DNA of 45,505 bases from Candidatus Kuenenia stuttgartensis (GTDB lineage Bacteria; Planctomycetota; UBA11346), in assembly GCA_945876185.1 (NCBI GenBank), contig CAMCMZ010000028.1:1-45505 (forward strand), in the 5' to 3' direction. Numbering within the stretch: position 1 is the stretch's first letter; every line of letters begins with the position of its first letter. Below the pieces are notes generated by a model. It had not been told where the DNA came from and did no database searches. It was given only the letters and a program-made list of their open reading frames with translations. Made by a program: the position numbers and the translations under genes. Of the stretch, positions 15,638 through 25,866 are shown piece after piece.

Positions 15638-17617
15638 ATGCGCAATCCATTCGGCCCATGGCGTGCGTCGGCGAGGCGGCACCATGCCGAGATGGAATAC
15701 GCGCATATCGACGAACTCGACCTCTCGCATGCCCTCCAGGGCTGGGAATCGCCCAAGGCCAACCGCGCGGTGACCGGAGTTCCGCTCAGCATTGCCGGGC
15801 AGAGGTTCGATCGCGGCGTAGGCACCCACACCGTCGGCTGGCTCGGCATAGCGCTGCATCGGTCTGCGCGGGACTTCAGCGCCCAGGTCGGGGTCGATGA
15901 CGCGGTCGGCCGGCACGGTCACGGGCGCGTCCGTTTCCTGGTACGCGGCGATGGTCGCACGCTCTACGACAGCGGCGTGGTGCAGGGAGGCGACCCGGCG
16001 CACCGGATCTCCCTCGACGTGGGCGGAGTCGCACTCCTGGAACTGATCAGTGACGCGCCGGGCGACAACACCCACCAGGGCCACGCCGACTGGTGCGAGG
16101 CGGTGATAACCTTCGACGGTCAACGACCGGTCGCCGTGGCGCGGTCGCGCGGCGAACCGGAGATTCTCACTCCGCCACCATCGCCTGCCCCGCGATTCGT
16201 CGCCGGCTGGCTGCTCGCCGCGCATCCGGGCTCGCCGGTCATCTATACCATCCCCTGTCTGGGCGAAGCTCCTTTGCGCTTCAGCGCCGAGGGTCTGCCC
16301 GAGGGCCTTCAGCTCGATCCGGCGCGCGGAATCATCAGCGGTATTGCGCCATCGTCCGGCAGCTACCCCATCACGTTGCAGGTGGGGAACTCGCATGGTC
16401 GGGCCCAACGGGTCCTGACCCTGGTTGTTGGTGGTGAACTCGCCCTGACCCCGCCGATGGGCTGGTCGAGCTGGAACTGCTGCCACGCCCAGGTCACCGC
16501 CGACATTGTTCGCGCCAACGCCGACGCCCTGGTTGCTGCCGGTCTGCATCGCTTGGGCTATCGCTACGTGAACACCGATGATGGTTGGCAGGGCTCACGT
16601 TCACGTCAAAGCACGATCCCCATGGCGCTGCAGGGAAACGCCGCCTTTCCCGACTTTACCGGTATGGTGGCGGACCTGCATGCGCGCGGATTGTCGGCCG
16701 GCATCTACCATGTGCCGAATGTCCATTCCCCCCAGGGCCTGCCGGGCGCGACGAGCGGGAACGCCGATGGCAGCACGACCTCAGAGTTCGTGCACGGAGG
16801 CGACAGCCCCCGTGGGCCCCATTCCTGGATCCGCGAAGATGCGACCCAGTTCGCCGCCTGGGGCTTCGACTACCTCAAGGTCGACAACTGCCCCACGGTG
16901 GCCGAGACCCGCACCTTCGCCGAGGCCTGCCGTGCTGGTGGTCGCGATGTCGTCCTGAGTCTTTCCGCCAGCATCCCCCTCGATTTGATACCTCAGTACC
17001 GACAGCACGCGCACCTGTGGCGCACCACCGGCGATCTGATCGATACCTGGTTCTCGATCCGCAACAAATTGCGCGCCCAGGTCGCCTGGCAGGGCCTGGG
17101 CCGCCCCGGCGGCTGGAACGACCCCGACATGCTTGTCGTTGGCGCCGTCGGCCCGGGTTGGAACGCGCCGCTGCAACCCAGCCGCCTGAGCTACGCCGAG
17201 CAGTACCTGCATGTCGGCATGTGGGCCTTCCTCGCCGCGCCACTGATGATCGGCGGCGACCTCACCCGCCTCGACCCCTTCACCCGCAGCCTGCTCGCCA
17301 ACCCTGAGCTCATCGAACTCGACCAGGATCCGCTCGGTGCCCCGGCGTTGCTGATCGACCAGGACGCCGAACGCGGACTGATGCGCTGGCGCCGGCAACT
17401 GGCCGGCGAAGAAGTCGCCGTGGCCCTGGTCAACCTCGGCGACGATCCGGTGGCGATGGGAATTGACCTTGCCGAGCTTGGCCTGGACGGCACCTGGATC
17501 GTCCGAGATCCATGGCGTTGCCGCGACGTGGAGCGGATCACCACCGGTCTTCGCCAGGCGGTTCCAGCCCATGGATTAGGTCTGCTGCGGTTGCGGCGGA
17601 CGTCGGAATCGTGCTGA
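15638..17617 (+). CDS. Alpha-galactosidase, GH27, with NPCBM and Ig-like domains
   Basis: This glycoside hydrolase removes terminal alpha-D-galactose. In order: an NPCBM carbohydrate-binding domain (about residues 20-165, with 'FDRGVGTHTVGWLGIAL' and 'VGVDDAVG'), a putative Ig-like domain (about 195-265, 'FSAEGLPEGLQLDPARGIISG'), and a GH27 barrel from about 270 ('LTPPMGWSSWNCCHAQVTA'). The expected nucleophile is in 'YLKVDNC' (D416) and the acid/base in 'WRTTGDLIDTW' (D466); 'GGWNDPDMLV' is also present. The start is uncertain: ATG 15638 follows a G-rich stretch, while ATG 15692 opens at the NPCBM domain. Neither gives a signal peptide, although this domain set is normally secreted. DNA just upstream belongs to a truncated AraC gene, so the original 5' end was probably lost. 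Confidence 0.85.
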   Translation: MRNPFGPWRASARRHHAEMEYAHIDELDLSHALQGWESPKANRAVTGVPLSIAGQRFDRGVGTHTVGWLGIALHRSARDFSAQVGVDDAVGRHGHGRVRFLVRGDGRTLYDSGVVQGGDPAHRISLDVGGVALLELISDAPGDNTHQGHADWCEAVITFDGQRPVAVARSRGEPEILTPPPSPAPRFVAGWLLAAHPGSPVIYTIPCLGEAPLRFSAEGLPEGLQLDPARGIISGIAPSSGSYPITLQVGNSHGRAQRVLTLVVGGELALTPPMGWSSWNCCHAQVTADIVRANADALVAAGLHRLGYRYVNTDDGWQGSRSRQSTIPMALQGNAAFPDFTGMVADLHARGLSAGIYHVPNVHSPQGLPGATSGNADGSTTSEFVHGGDSPRGPHSWIREDATQFAAWGFDYLKVDNCPTVAETRTFAEACRAGGRDVVLSLSASIPLDLIPQYRQHAHLWRTTGDLIDTWFSIRNKLRAQVAWQGLGRPGGWNDPDMLVVGAVGPGWNAPLQPSRLSYAEQYLHVGMWAFLAAPLMIGGDLTRLDPFTRSLLANPELIELDQDPLGAPALLIDQDAERGLMRWRRQLAGEEVAVALVNLGDDPVAMGIDLAELGLDGTWIVRDPWRCRDVERITTGLRQAVPAHGLGLLRLRRTSESC

Positions 17618-17624
17618 CGTTGAG

Positions 17625-20600
17625 TCAACGGTCCGCAGGCAGCACCACCAGGGTCCGGCGACTTTCCCCAACCCGGGGCCGATCCGAGGCATCATTGGCC
17701 CGTAGGGTCATCCGGTAGCGGCCGGGAATCCTGGGCGCGGGGAAACGCACCGTGGCCTCTCCTTTGGCATCGGTGACGAGATTGCCGGCCCAGAAGACGG
17801 CGGTTTCGGAAACGGGGAGGATCGTGATGGGGCCTGGACTGGGTATCTTCCGCTTTCTGCCACCGCCGTTTCTATAGCCACACATGCCGCTTGCACCGCC
17901 GTCTGCGTGGATGGCAAATCCACTATCATACCAGCGAAAAGCTATGGATCGCCAAAGGATGCCAGAGGGGCAGTCCGGGATCGTCGTGGTTCCTGTGGTC
18001 ATGGACCAAGGGCGTTGATAACCATGGAAATGGGTCCAGGGATCCGGGGTCGGGTCATCGACGATGGGACTGGGTTGTTCGTCGGCAATGCCGAGAGAGA
18101 CATGGGCGCCTTCGACCGGATGGCCCAGCCAGTCCCGGATCAGGATCGTGCCGCGGACGCTGTCGCCGATTCGCGGTTCCGGCGGATCGGTGGTCAGGCT
18201 CACCCGCAGTCTGCAATCAATCGGGCGAATGTTCAGGAGATGGCGCTCGGTCGTGATGAATCCCGCCCCGTTTGCGTAGGTGATGGCCTGGACCAAGGCC
18301 TGGGGCGCCCAGGCGGGATCGATGGTGCGCTCGATAGTGGTGACCGCGCGGTCGATGCGGACGACCGCTGCATCCAACAGCGTCCGGGCGCCGACGACGA
18401 GCAAGGCATCGTGGCCTTGGAGCAGGGAGACCAGGGTGAAGGGGACCCGCTGGCCCGGATCATCGCGCTGACGCGGTGGCAACAGGGTGAAATACGGCCC
18501 GGTTGACGTTTCGCCTCCGATCCGGGCGATGGGTCCGATCAGGGCGTTCAGCAGAGGTTTTGGCGGGATTCCAGGTTTTCTCTTGATCGTGACAGCGTGA
18601 GTCCGCATCGGAAGTCCTGTGGCGGAATGAGGCGCCGTGATGGCGATGGCATCACAGCCGGCAGAGCCGATCTCAGTTGGAACCTGCACCTCGATCCATT
18701 CCTGATCACGCCCGTTCACCGAGACCGGTTGTGCGGAACTGATCCCGTTCCGTTGGAGTCCGACCGCGACCGCGGCCGAACGAGGAAGACGGATTTCAAC
18801 AGGGATCGTTTCCCCTTCCGTCGCCTCGCGTTCGCGCAACCGCGTTTCGATGGGGAAAGGGAAATCGGTGGTCTGCCACTCCCGGACGATCCGGTAGGCC
18901 AAGCCATTGATCGTGAATGTGATGGTGGCGCGGTAGGTGAGGGCGCGATCCGCCACGGTCGGCAGAATCCAGGCCGCTTGGCCGTCGACGTCCGTCGTCC
19001 GGCTGGGTATGGGATCCAACGGTACAGTGGTTCCCCGCTCATCCGCTTTGTGGTCCACCTGGCACGGGATGCCTGCGAACACTGAACCGTTCTGTTGCGC
19101 CAGGCGGAGGGTTAACGCGGCGGTCTGACCAGCACGGATCGATTCCCCCGCCCCGATGCCGGTGATGCTGGCATTGACGAAGGGACGTTGCTCGACCCTG
19201 GCCAGGCGTTGCACCTGCAACGAATCGATGCGGATCCACAGGTCGCCTGGACCGGCGTCCTGCGGAACCGGAAAGGATCCATCGATGCTGCCGTCGTCCG
19301 CGATCGGTCGCGGTTCCGTCCACAGGACTTTGTCACCCTGGACGATCTCCACCGGGATCGGCCCTTCCTGCTGCCGGAACCGATCGCCGTCGAATCGTCG
19401 CACGAGAGCACGCCAATGCAGGGATTCCCCAGGATACGTCACCGGACGATCAGCCCAGGCCAGCGTGCGCGTGCTCCAGGTGGCGTGAGCGGTGCTGATC
19501 GCGGTCGATTCATTTGGAGTTGCCGATTCCGGTAGATCGACCTGCAACGTATATCCGAGGTCGGAGTAGCTCGGGTAAATCTGAGCAAAAGGCCAGCGCA
19601 CCAGCCCATCCGATCCGCTGCGTTGGGTGGTTTCGATCGTCCCAGGCAACGTGGTGCGATGCAGCAGACCGGCGCGGCGTCCGGCGTTGAATTCGGTGGT
19701 CTCTTCCGGGGTGAAATCCTCGGTGGGGATCATCTCGGGCGAGTAGGACTTCTCTTCTCGCAACCTTGCGAGGGAGTCTGCGGATCGGCGGGGAACCTGC
19801 CGGGTCAGGCCGATGCCGTCGGCGAATCCGATCCGCCAGGCGGGGGTGGCGGCCTGGTAGGGCGCCCCGCCTTCGGCGGCCGGATCGAAGATCGGACGCA
19901 GACGCAGGTGGACGGATTCATGGGGAAGCACAGTTCCTTGTACCGGATGCACCAGCCAGACCAGGGCTTCGTCGCGTCCGGCCAGGACATGCATTTCCGC
20001 AGCTGTCACCACGAATCCGGTCATGACGGCGATCGGGGAACCACGAGCGGTCAGGGAAGCGACATAGCAGCCGGCATCCAGATCAGAAATCTTCAAGGTG
20101 GTGGTGACGAATCCGCCTTGGGTGCCCCATTCACCGACGATCGTGTCATAGTTGCGACAAGGCTTGGCGAGCAATCGGCGGTCCAGGCGTTGGTTGAGGG
20201 CCTTCCACGTGGCGCGATCAGGGGAGCGATGAAGTTCCAGACGATGGGGTCCGCGGAACAGACTGGTCGCCGTCAGGGTGATCGTCTGACCTTTGACCAA
20301 TCGCCTCTGATCACAAGCAAGTCTCAGATCGTCATTGTGGGTGGAAAGGCCCCATCCGACCCGCCTCTTAGGCTGGAGATCGTACTGTGGTCCATAAATC
20401 CCTTTCTCGTCCAGTCGTGGATTCATGAAGAATTCAGGTGTCGGCAAAGGGACTTGCAGCGAGGACACAGCGGAGTCCGAATCCATTTCGTCTTGAACCG
20501 ATTTCCTAACAGCGAGGTCGATGCCGGGGTGGTTTCGGGCCACTTCATCCAGCTGTTCCTGGATCCCAGGTTCTTGCCAGAGCGGGAGCGTCATCGACAT

Positions 20601-21389
20601 CGCATGCCGCCGCAGTTGCCAAGTTCGCAGTGTGCGGAAGGCCTCGCCGGCCTGGGGCTGGTCGGTAAAGCGGGCGAAGAGTTGTGCGGCTGCCGTCATC
20701 GATCGGGCAAGGTCGTGTTCTTCCAGATGCAGGCGGCAGACGGCCAGGCAGAGGTCAGCGGGCCAGGCGGTGGGATCGCCGAGTTCCCGATCCAAGCGTT
20801 CGGCGGACCAGGGTTGATGTGCGTAGGTGGCCAGGGCCAGGAAAGCGGGGGTGGCGGGAAGCGCGATCGCATCCTGCTCACGGGGTGCAAGCCTGGCGCG
20901 TCGGTCGAGAAGTTGGGACAAAGCCACGGAGCTGTTCATGCGTTGGCGCCAGGGCCCAGCCAGATGACCCTGCTCTGAATCGAACGTGTCGCGGGCAGGG
21001 ATTGCGCCACTGCGCAGGATTCCGGCCTGGTCGAAGAGGGCGCGATAACGGATCTTCAGGATCAGCGCGAAGGCTTCGGGCCAGGCGATCTGGTCCCCAT
21101 CCGGATCGACCAGTTCCTGCACGAGTTTGAGTGCGTCTTCGTCCCTGCCACTCGTGAGCAGGGCCCTGGCCACGCTGATCCGGCAATGCGCAACCGCTGC
21201 GGGTTCACCGCGACCGTCCTCATTCTGCCAGATCAGGAAGGCCGTCAGCGCGGCGTCGGCTTCCCCCGTGGCGGCCAGCCGCTCCACCGTTTCCAGGCCT
21301 GGTACTGGCGTCGGGACAGGGGCTTCACCTGCTGAAGCGAGCAGGCTCAGCAGTGACAGCAGCAGGGGAAACCAGCGACGTGGCTGCAT
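17625..21389 (-). CDS. Alpha-2-macroglobulin-like MG-domain protein without thioester domain
   Basis: This is a 1254-residue exported protein. The signal peptide is residues 1-20 ('WFPLLLSLLSLLASAGEA'). An alpha-helical region follows (about 25-290), then a series of beta-sandwich domains of the macroglobulin (MG) type. These include an MG2-like segment ('YPGESLHWRALVRRFDGDRF') and the A2M-type segment near the end ('VFWAGNLVTDAKGEATVRFPAP', about residue 1195). Family members normally continue with a thioester domain (GCGEQ) and a receptor-binding domain, to about 1500-2000 residues. This protein stops soon after the A2M segment and shows no GCGEQ. GAGGG precedes ATG 21389, 11 bases after the stop of the upstream gene, so the two form an operon. 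The role is unknown; a protease-trapping function is doubtful. Confidence 0.75.
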   Translation of the reverse strand: MQPRRWFPLLLSLLSLLASAGEAPVPTPVPGLETVERLAATGEADAALTAFLIWQNEDGRGEPAAVAHCRISVARALLTSGRDEDALKLVQELVDPDGDQIAWPEAFALILKIRYRALFDQAGILRSGAIPARDTFDSEQGHLAGPWRQRMNSSVALSQLLDRRARLAPREQDAIALPATPAFLALATYAHQPWSAERLDRELGDPTAWPADLCLAVCRLHLEEHDLARSMTAAAQLFARFTDQPQAGEAFRTLRTWQLRRHAMSMTLPLWQEPGIQEQLDEVARNHPGIDLAVRKSVQDEMDSDSAVSSLQVPLPTPEFFMNPRLDEKGIYGPQYDLQPKRRVGWGLSTHNDDLRLACDQRRLVKGQTITLTATSLFRGPHRLELHRSPDRATWKALNQRLDRRLLAKPCRNYDTIVGEWGTQGGFVTTTLKISDLDAGCYVASLTARGSPIAVMTGFVVTAAEMHVLAGRDEALVWLVHPVQGTVLPHESVHLRLRPIFDPAAEGGAPYQAATPAWRIGFADGIGLTRQVPRRSADSLARLREEKSYSPEMIPTEDFTPEETTEFNAGRRAGLLHRTTLPGTIETTQRSGSDGLVRWPFAQIYPSYSDLGYTLQVDLPESATPNESTAISTAHATWSTRTLAWADRPVTYPGESLHWRALVRRFDGDRFRQQEGPIPVEIVQGDKVLWTEPRPIADDGSIDGSFPVPQDAGPGDLWIRIDSLQVQRLARVEQRPFVNASITGIGAGESIRAGQTAALTLRLAQQNGSVFAGIPCQVDHKADERGTTVPLDPIPSRTTDVDGQAAWILPTVADRALTYRATITFTINGLAYRIVREWQTTDFPFPIETRLREREATEGETIPVEIRLPRSAAVAVGLQRNGISSAQPVSVNGRDQEWIEVQVPTEIGSAGCDAIAITAPHSATGLPMRTHAVTIKRKPGIPPKPLLNALIGPIARIGGETSTGPYFTLLPPRQRDDPGQRVPFTLVSLLQGHDALLVVGARTLLDAAVVRIDRAVTTIERTIDPAWAPQALVQAITYANGAGFITTERHLLNIRPIDCRLRVSLTTDPPEPRIGDSVRGTILIRDWLGHPVEGAHVSLGIADEQPSPIVDDPTPDPWTHFHGYQRPWSMTTGTTTIPDCPSGILWRSIAFRWYDSGFAIHADGGASGMCGYRNGGGRKRKIPSPGPITILPVSETAVFWAGNLVTDAKGEATVRFPAPRIPGRYRMTLRANDASDRPRVGESRRTLVVLPADR

Positions 21390-21400
21390 GGACTCGGCCC

Positions 21401-22534
21401 TCAGAATCCGTCCAAGGCCTTTTCCGGTTTGGCGTCGGCCTTGGTTTCCGGTTGCGGTTTGAGCTTGGGTTCTGGCTTGGATTCGGACTTCTCGACCTGC
21501 GGTTTCGGCGTCACGGGTTTGCTGGCCGGAACCGGAGCCGCCTTCGTTTCCGCGGCGATGGCCGGGGTGGTGGCCACGCCGCCGGCGGTGAGGGACATCC
21601 GGCGCTTGGCGGGATCGTAGATAAGGATGGCGCGGTTCTCGTTGATCCAGGCTTCGGCTTCCTTGATCGAGGCCTTTTGGGCGTCGCTCAGCTTGTTGTC
21701 GTCCTTTTCCTCGAATTCGATCGCCGGGAAGCGGTAGACCGGGGCATATACATCGGCGAGCTGGCTCCAGGTCGCGTCACGCGCGCCGCGGTTGTAGTAA
21801 CGCTGGGAACGCAGGCCGCGCAGGGCCTGGACGTGCGCGGCGGGGAGGCCGCTGAGGATGAAAGCGCGCGCGAGGCGCTGATCGACCTCGAATTCGCGCG
21901 GTGAATCCAGCAGCTTCTGCACTTGTTCGGTCAAGTGCGGTTGCATCTCGGGGCCGAGTCCGGCGAGGGCGGTGACGATCTGCGCTGACCGATAGCCTTC
22001 GGTGCGCACCGCCCCATTGGCGAGCAAGGCTTTCAGGATGGGGGTCAGGCGCCGGTCCGGTGCGATCTCGCTGCTGTTGAACAGGGAGTTCATCAATCGA
22101 TCTGCCTGTGGTCCGGCAGCAAGGCGTTCCATCTCGCGGAAATAGCGTTCGGCATCTACCCGACGCAGCAGCACGGCCAGGGCGCTGAGGGAGTTCTCCT
22201 CGCCACGCCGTTCGGCCAGCGCCAATGCGGCGCACACCGTGTCGGCGTCGTTGCCGGTGACCGGATCGGGACGTTTCTCGGCCGCCGCGAGGCGGGCCTC
22301 GAAGGTTTTCTGGCGTTCAGCAAGCGTTTGGACGAGCTTCCCTTCTTCCTCACACCTCTTTGCGATGACCTCGCTCAGTAGAACGCTCTCCTTCCATCGT
22401 CTCGATGATTCCGCAGCAACCTGTTCCGATTGCGACAGGGCATGCGACCGGGCATCCGTGCTGTTGATCCACGCACCCCCGGCAGCGGCGGCGGCGAGCA
22501 AGCTGAGGACGATGGGAATGGCGGGATGGCTCAT
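21401..22534 (-). CDS. Membrane-anchored hypothetical protein with coiled coil and Lys/Pro tail
   Basis: I do not recognise this 377-residue protein. ATG 22534 is chosen because GGAG lies 6-9 bases upstream and it yields a clear N-terminal membrane or signal segment ('IPIVLSLLAAAAAGGAWI'). A likely coiled coil follows (about residues 25-85, 'AKRCEEEGKLVQTLAERQKTFEARL'), then an alpha-helical repeat-like region (about 95-260) resembling HEAT/TPR-type helices. The C-terminal 60 residues are low-complexity Lys/Pro/Glu-rich ('KPVTPKPQVEKSESKPEP'). It lies 11 bases upstream of the MG-domain gene and is probably made with it; a role as membrane partner of that protein is inference. Any promoter should lie in 22535-22633. 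Confidence 0.7.
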   Translation of the reverse strand: MSHPAIPIVLSLLAAAAAGGAWINSTDARSHALSQSEQVAAESSRRWKESVLLSEVIAKRCEEEGKLVQTLAERQKTFEARLAAAEKRPDPVTGNDADTVCAALALAERRGEENSLSALAVLLRRVDAERYFREMERLAAGPQADRLMNSLFNSSEIAPDRRLTPILKALLANGAVRTEGYRSAQIVTALAGLGPEMQPHLTEQVQKLLDSPREFEVDQRLARAFILSGLPAAHVQALRGLRSQRYYNRGARDATWSQLADVYAPVYRFPAIEFEEKDDNKLSDAQKASIKEAEAWINENRAILIYDPAKRRMSLTAGGVATTPAIAAETKAAPVPASKPVTPKPQVEKSESKPEPKLKPQPETKADAKPEKALDGF

Positions 22535-22633
22535 GATGGCTCCAAGTCGGGGATGGCGGGTGATAGCACCGGCCACGCCGGCACCAAGCCCGGAGTTCCG
22601 CCTACGTGCATGCGTTGTGCGTCACCAAATTTA

Positions 22634-22665
22634 AAAACCGGGACCCTGATAGGAATCCCGGTTTT
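22634..22665. terminator. Bidirectional terminator hairpin
   Basis: AAAACCGGGA (22634-22643) and TCCCGGTTTT (22656-22665) form a perfect 10-bp stem around a 12-base loop. On the minus strand the stem is followed by a T-rich run, which fits termination of the dnaK-groES transcript; on the plus strand it ends in TTTT. Confidence 0.75.
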
Positions 22666-22694
22666 GGGTTGTGCTGAACTAAACGGAACCAGTC

Positions 22695-22898
22695 AGAAAA
22701 TCGGCCAGAGTGCCCCAGCGGCAAGGCGGGAGGAGGGAGTTGGGCAGCGCTTCGTCAGGTCAGGTGTGGCCACACGGTTACTTGGCCGCAAGCGAGCGAC
22801 CAGATTTCCGAAGGCTCACTTTGGTCATGAGGAACACCTGTCCTGACGATCACGGCCGACGACCAACGCCGCCGATGGGGTGCTATGGCCGATTTTCT
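22695..22898. repeat. Palindromic repeat element, copy B, with nested inverted repeat
   Basis: This 204-bp element is bounded by 23-base inverted ends (22695-22717 and 22876-22898, three mismatches). Blocks 22721-22750 and 22856-22883 match copy A at 7168-7271 with two and one mismatches. Between them, where copy A has only about 7 bases, lies an insert of about 100 bases. The insert has its own 15-base inverted ends (22753-22767 and 22834-22848, one mismatch) and a perfect 12-bp palindrome GTGTGGCCACAC (22764-22775). The right end overlaps the groES stop codon by two bases. No protein is encoded. Confidence 0.75.
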
Positions 22899-23193
22899 AT
22901 GCGATGACGGCGAGGAGGTCGGATTCTTCGACCACGAGATAGGTCTCGTCGTTGTGCTTCACCTCGGTGCCGCCGTAGGTGGTGAACAGCACGCGGTCGC
23001 CGGTCTTCACCTGCATCTGCTGGCGCTTGCCGTCTTCCAGGATCTTGCCGTGGCCGACGCTGACGACGGTGCCTTCCTGGGGCTTTTCCTTGGCTTTTTC
23101 GGGCAGGACGATGCCGCCACGGGATTTCTCGATGGCAGTGGCGCGGCGCACGAGGACGTGCGAGCCGATGGGCTGGAGAGCGGTTTTGCTCAT
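22897..23193 (-). CDS. groES: Co-chaperonin GroES
   Basis: This 98-residue co-chaperonin forms the heptameric lid of the GroEL folding chamber. The sequence is typical: 'LQPIGSHVLVRRA', the mobile loop 'EKSRGGIVLPEKAKEKPQEGTVVSVG', the 'VKTGDRVLFTTYGGTEVKHND' segment and the ending 'YLVVEESDLLAVIA'. ATG 23193 has a GGAG-type site ('CTCCTGGGAG' region) upstream. No groEL follows; downstream come only the palindromic element and a terminator. It is on the same strand as dnaK, 174 bases after its stop, so a shared heat-shock transcript is possible, but no CIRCE element (TTAGCACTC-N9-GAGTGCTAA) is visible. Confidence 0.95.
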   Translation of the reverse strand: MSKTALQPIGSHVLVRRATAIEKSRGGIVLPEKAKEKPQEGTVVSVGHGKILEDGKRQQMQVKTGDRVLFTTYGGTEVKHNDETYLVVEESDLLAVIA

Positions 23194-23223
23194 GGAATGA
23201 CTCCTGGGAGTTGCTTGGTTCGG

Positions 23224-23358
23224 TCAGGGATGACCGGGGTGGTTGAAAAGAAGCGACAGAAGGATCGAAAAGGTTATCGGGAAGGTCACGGCCACCAGCG
23301 GCAGCAGGGCAACGAGCGGCACCACGAGCAAGCCAGCGCTGAGCATCATCGCGTCCAT
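23224..23358 (-). CDS. Possible 44-residue hydrophobic membrane peptide
   Basis: Between dnaK and groES a 45-codon frame starts at ATG 23358, with GTGAGG (which includes the dnaK stop) 8 bases upstream. It encodes a peptide that is almost entirely hydrophobic ('LLVVPLVALLPLVAVTFP', 'FSILLSLLF'), enough for one or two membrane passes, and ends in a short polar tail. Position, ribosome-binding site and spacing fit a real small gene in the dnaK-groES unit, but no family is recognised and chance cannot be excluded. Confidence 0.45.
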   Translation of the reverse strand: MDAMMLSAGLLVVPLVALLPLVAVTFPITFSILLSLLFNHPGHP

Positions 23359-23367
23359 CGGTTGGCC

Positions 23368-25305
<1,938 letters not shown>

Positions 25306-25346
25306 GGTTGGTTCTCTCTCAGGACGGTGGTTGCAGTGGACCGGGT

Positions 25347-25745
25347 TCAGGTCGGGGACAAACGGGAAGTCGGGGCGAAGAGCTGATGCACCAGCCGGGT
25401 CAGGCGCGGAATCTCGACCGGCTTGGCCAGGAGCGCCATCGCGCCGCCGGCACGGGCCGAGGTTTCCAACGCCGCGTCGGCGCGGGCGCTCATCAGCACC
25501 ACCGATGTGGTCAAGTTGGGCGCCCGGGTGCGGTGATCGCGCACCCAGTCCAGGAGTTCAAAACCGGTGAGATCCGGCATGTCGATGTCGCTCACCAGCA
25601 GGTCGCAGCGATCCCGGCACAGTTCCGCTATAGCCGCCCGGCCGGACTCCGCCGCCCGCACCCGGCCGTAGCCGTCAAGGGCATCGGCGAGCGACTCGCG
25701 GACCAGACGGTCATCGTCGGCGATGAGGATGTGACGGGGTTGCAT
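25347..25745 (-). CDS. Receiver-domain response regulator
   Basis: This 132-residue stand-alone CheY-like receiver starts at ATG 25745 ([12 protein letters not shown]). The acidic pocket is D10-D12, the phosphoacceptor is D53 ('LLVSDIDMP'), the switch serine is S86 ('VVLMSAR') and the conserved lysine is K108 ('LLAKPVE'). No output domain is present, so it would signal through protein contact. No histidine kinase is in the window. It lies 41 bases upstream of dnaK on the same strand; co-transcription is possible, and a link to stress signalling is only inference. Confidence 0.9.
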   Translation of the reverse strand: MQPRHILIADDDRLVRESLADALDGYGRVRAAESGRAAIAELCRDRCDLLVSDIDMPDLTGFELLDWVRDHRTRAPNLTTSVVLMSARADAALETSARAGGAMALLAKPVEIPRLTRLVHQLFAPTSRLSPT

Positions 25746-25866
25746 GCGGGTCCGATCCCGACATAGCACCGGACATGCCAAAGGGTAAACCTGAATCTGT
25801 CCATAAAACGCTGGAAGAAATATGCTTAGCGAACGGGCCCGGGGGTGGGGACCAGGCCGGCCTTGG

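Noticed and set aside
15640-16549. Extension of the AraC frame up to 16549 on the minus strand
   Set aside because: This part is antisense to NPCBM and Ig-like domains of the GH27 gene and shows no regulator motifs.
19623-20978. Plus-strand frame of 451 codons inside the MG-domain gene
   Set aside because: Antisense shadow; the minus strand has signal peptide, domains and a ribosome-binding site.
25306-25346. CIRCE-type heat-shock operator before dnaK
   Set aside because: The 41-base gap contains no TTAGCACTC-N9-GAGTGCTAA-like dyad; none is seen before groES either.
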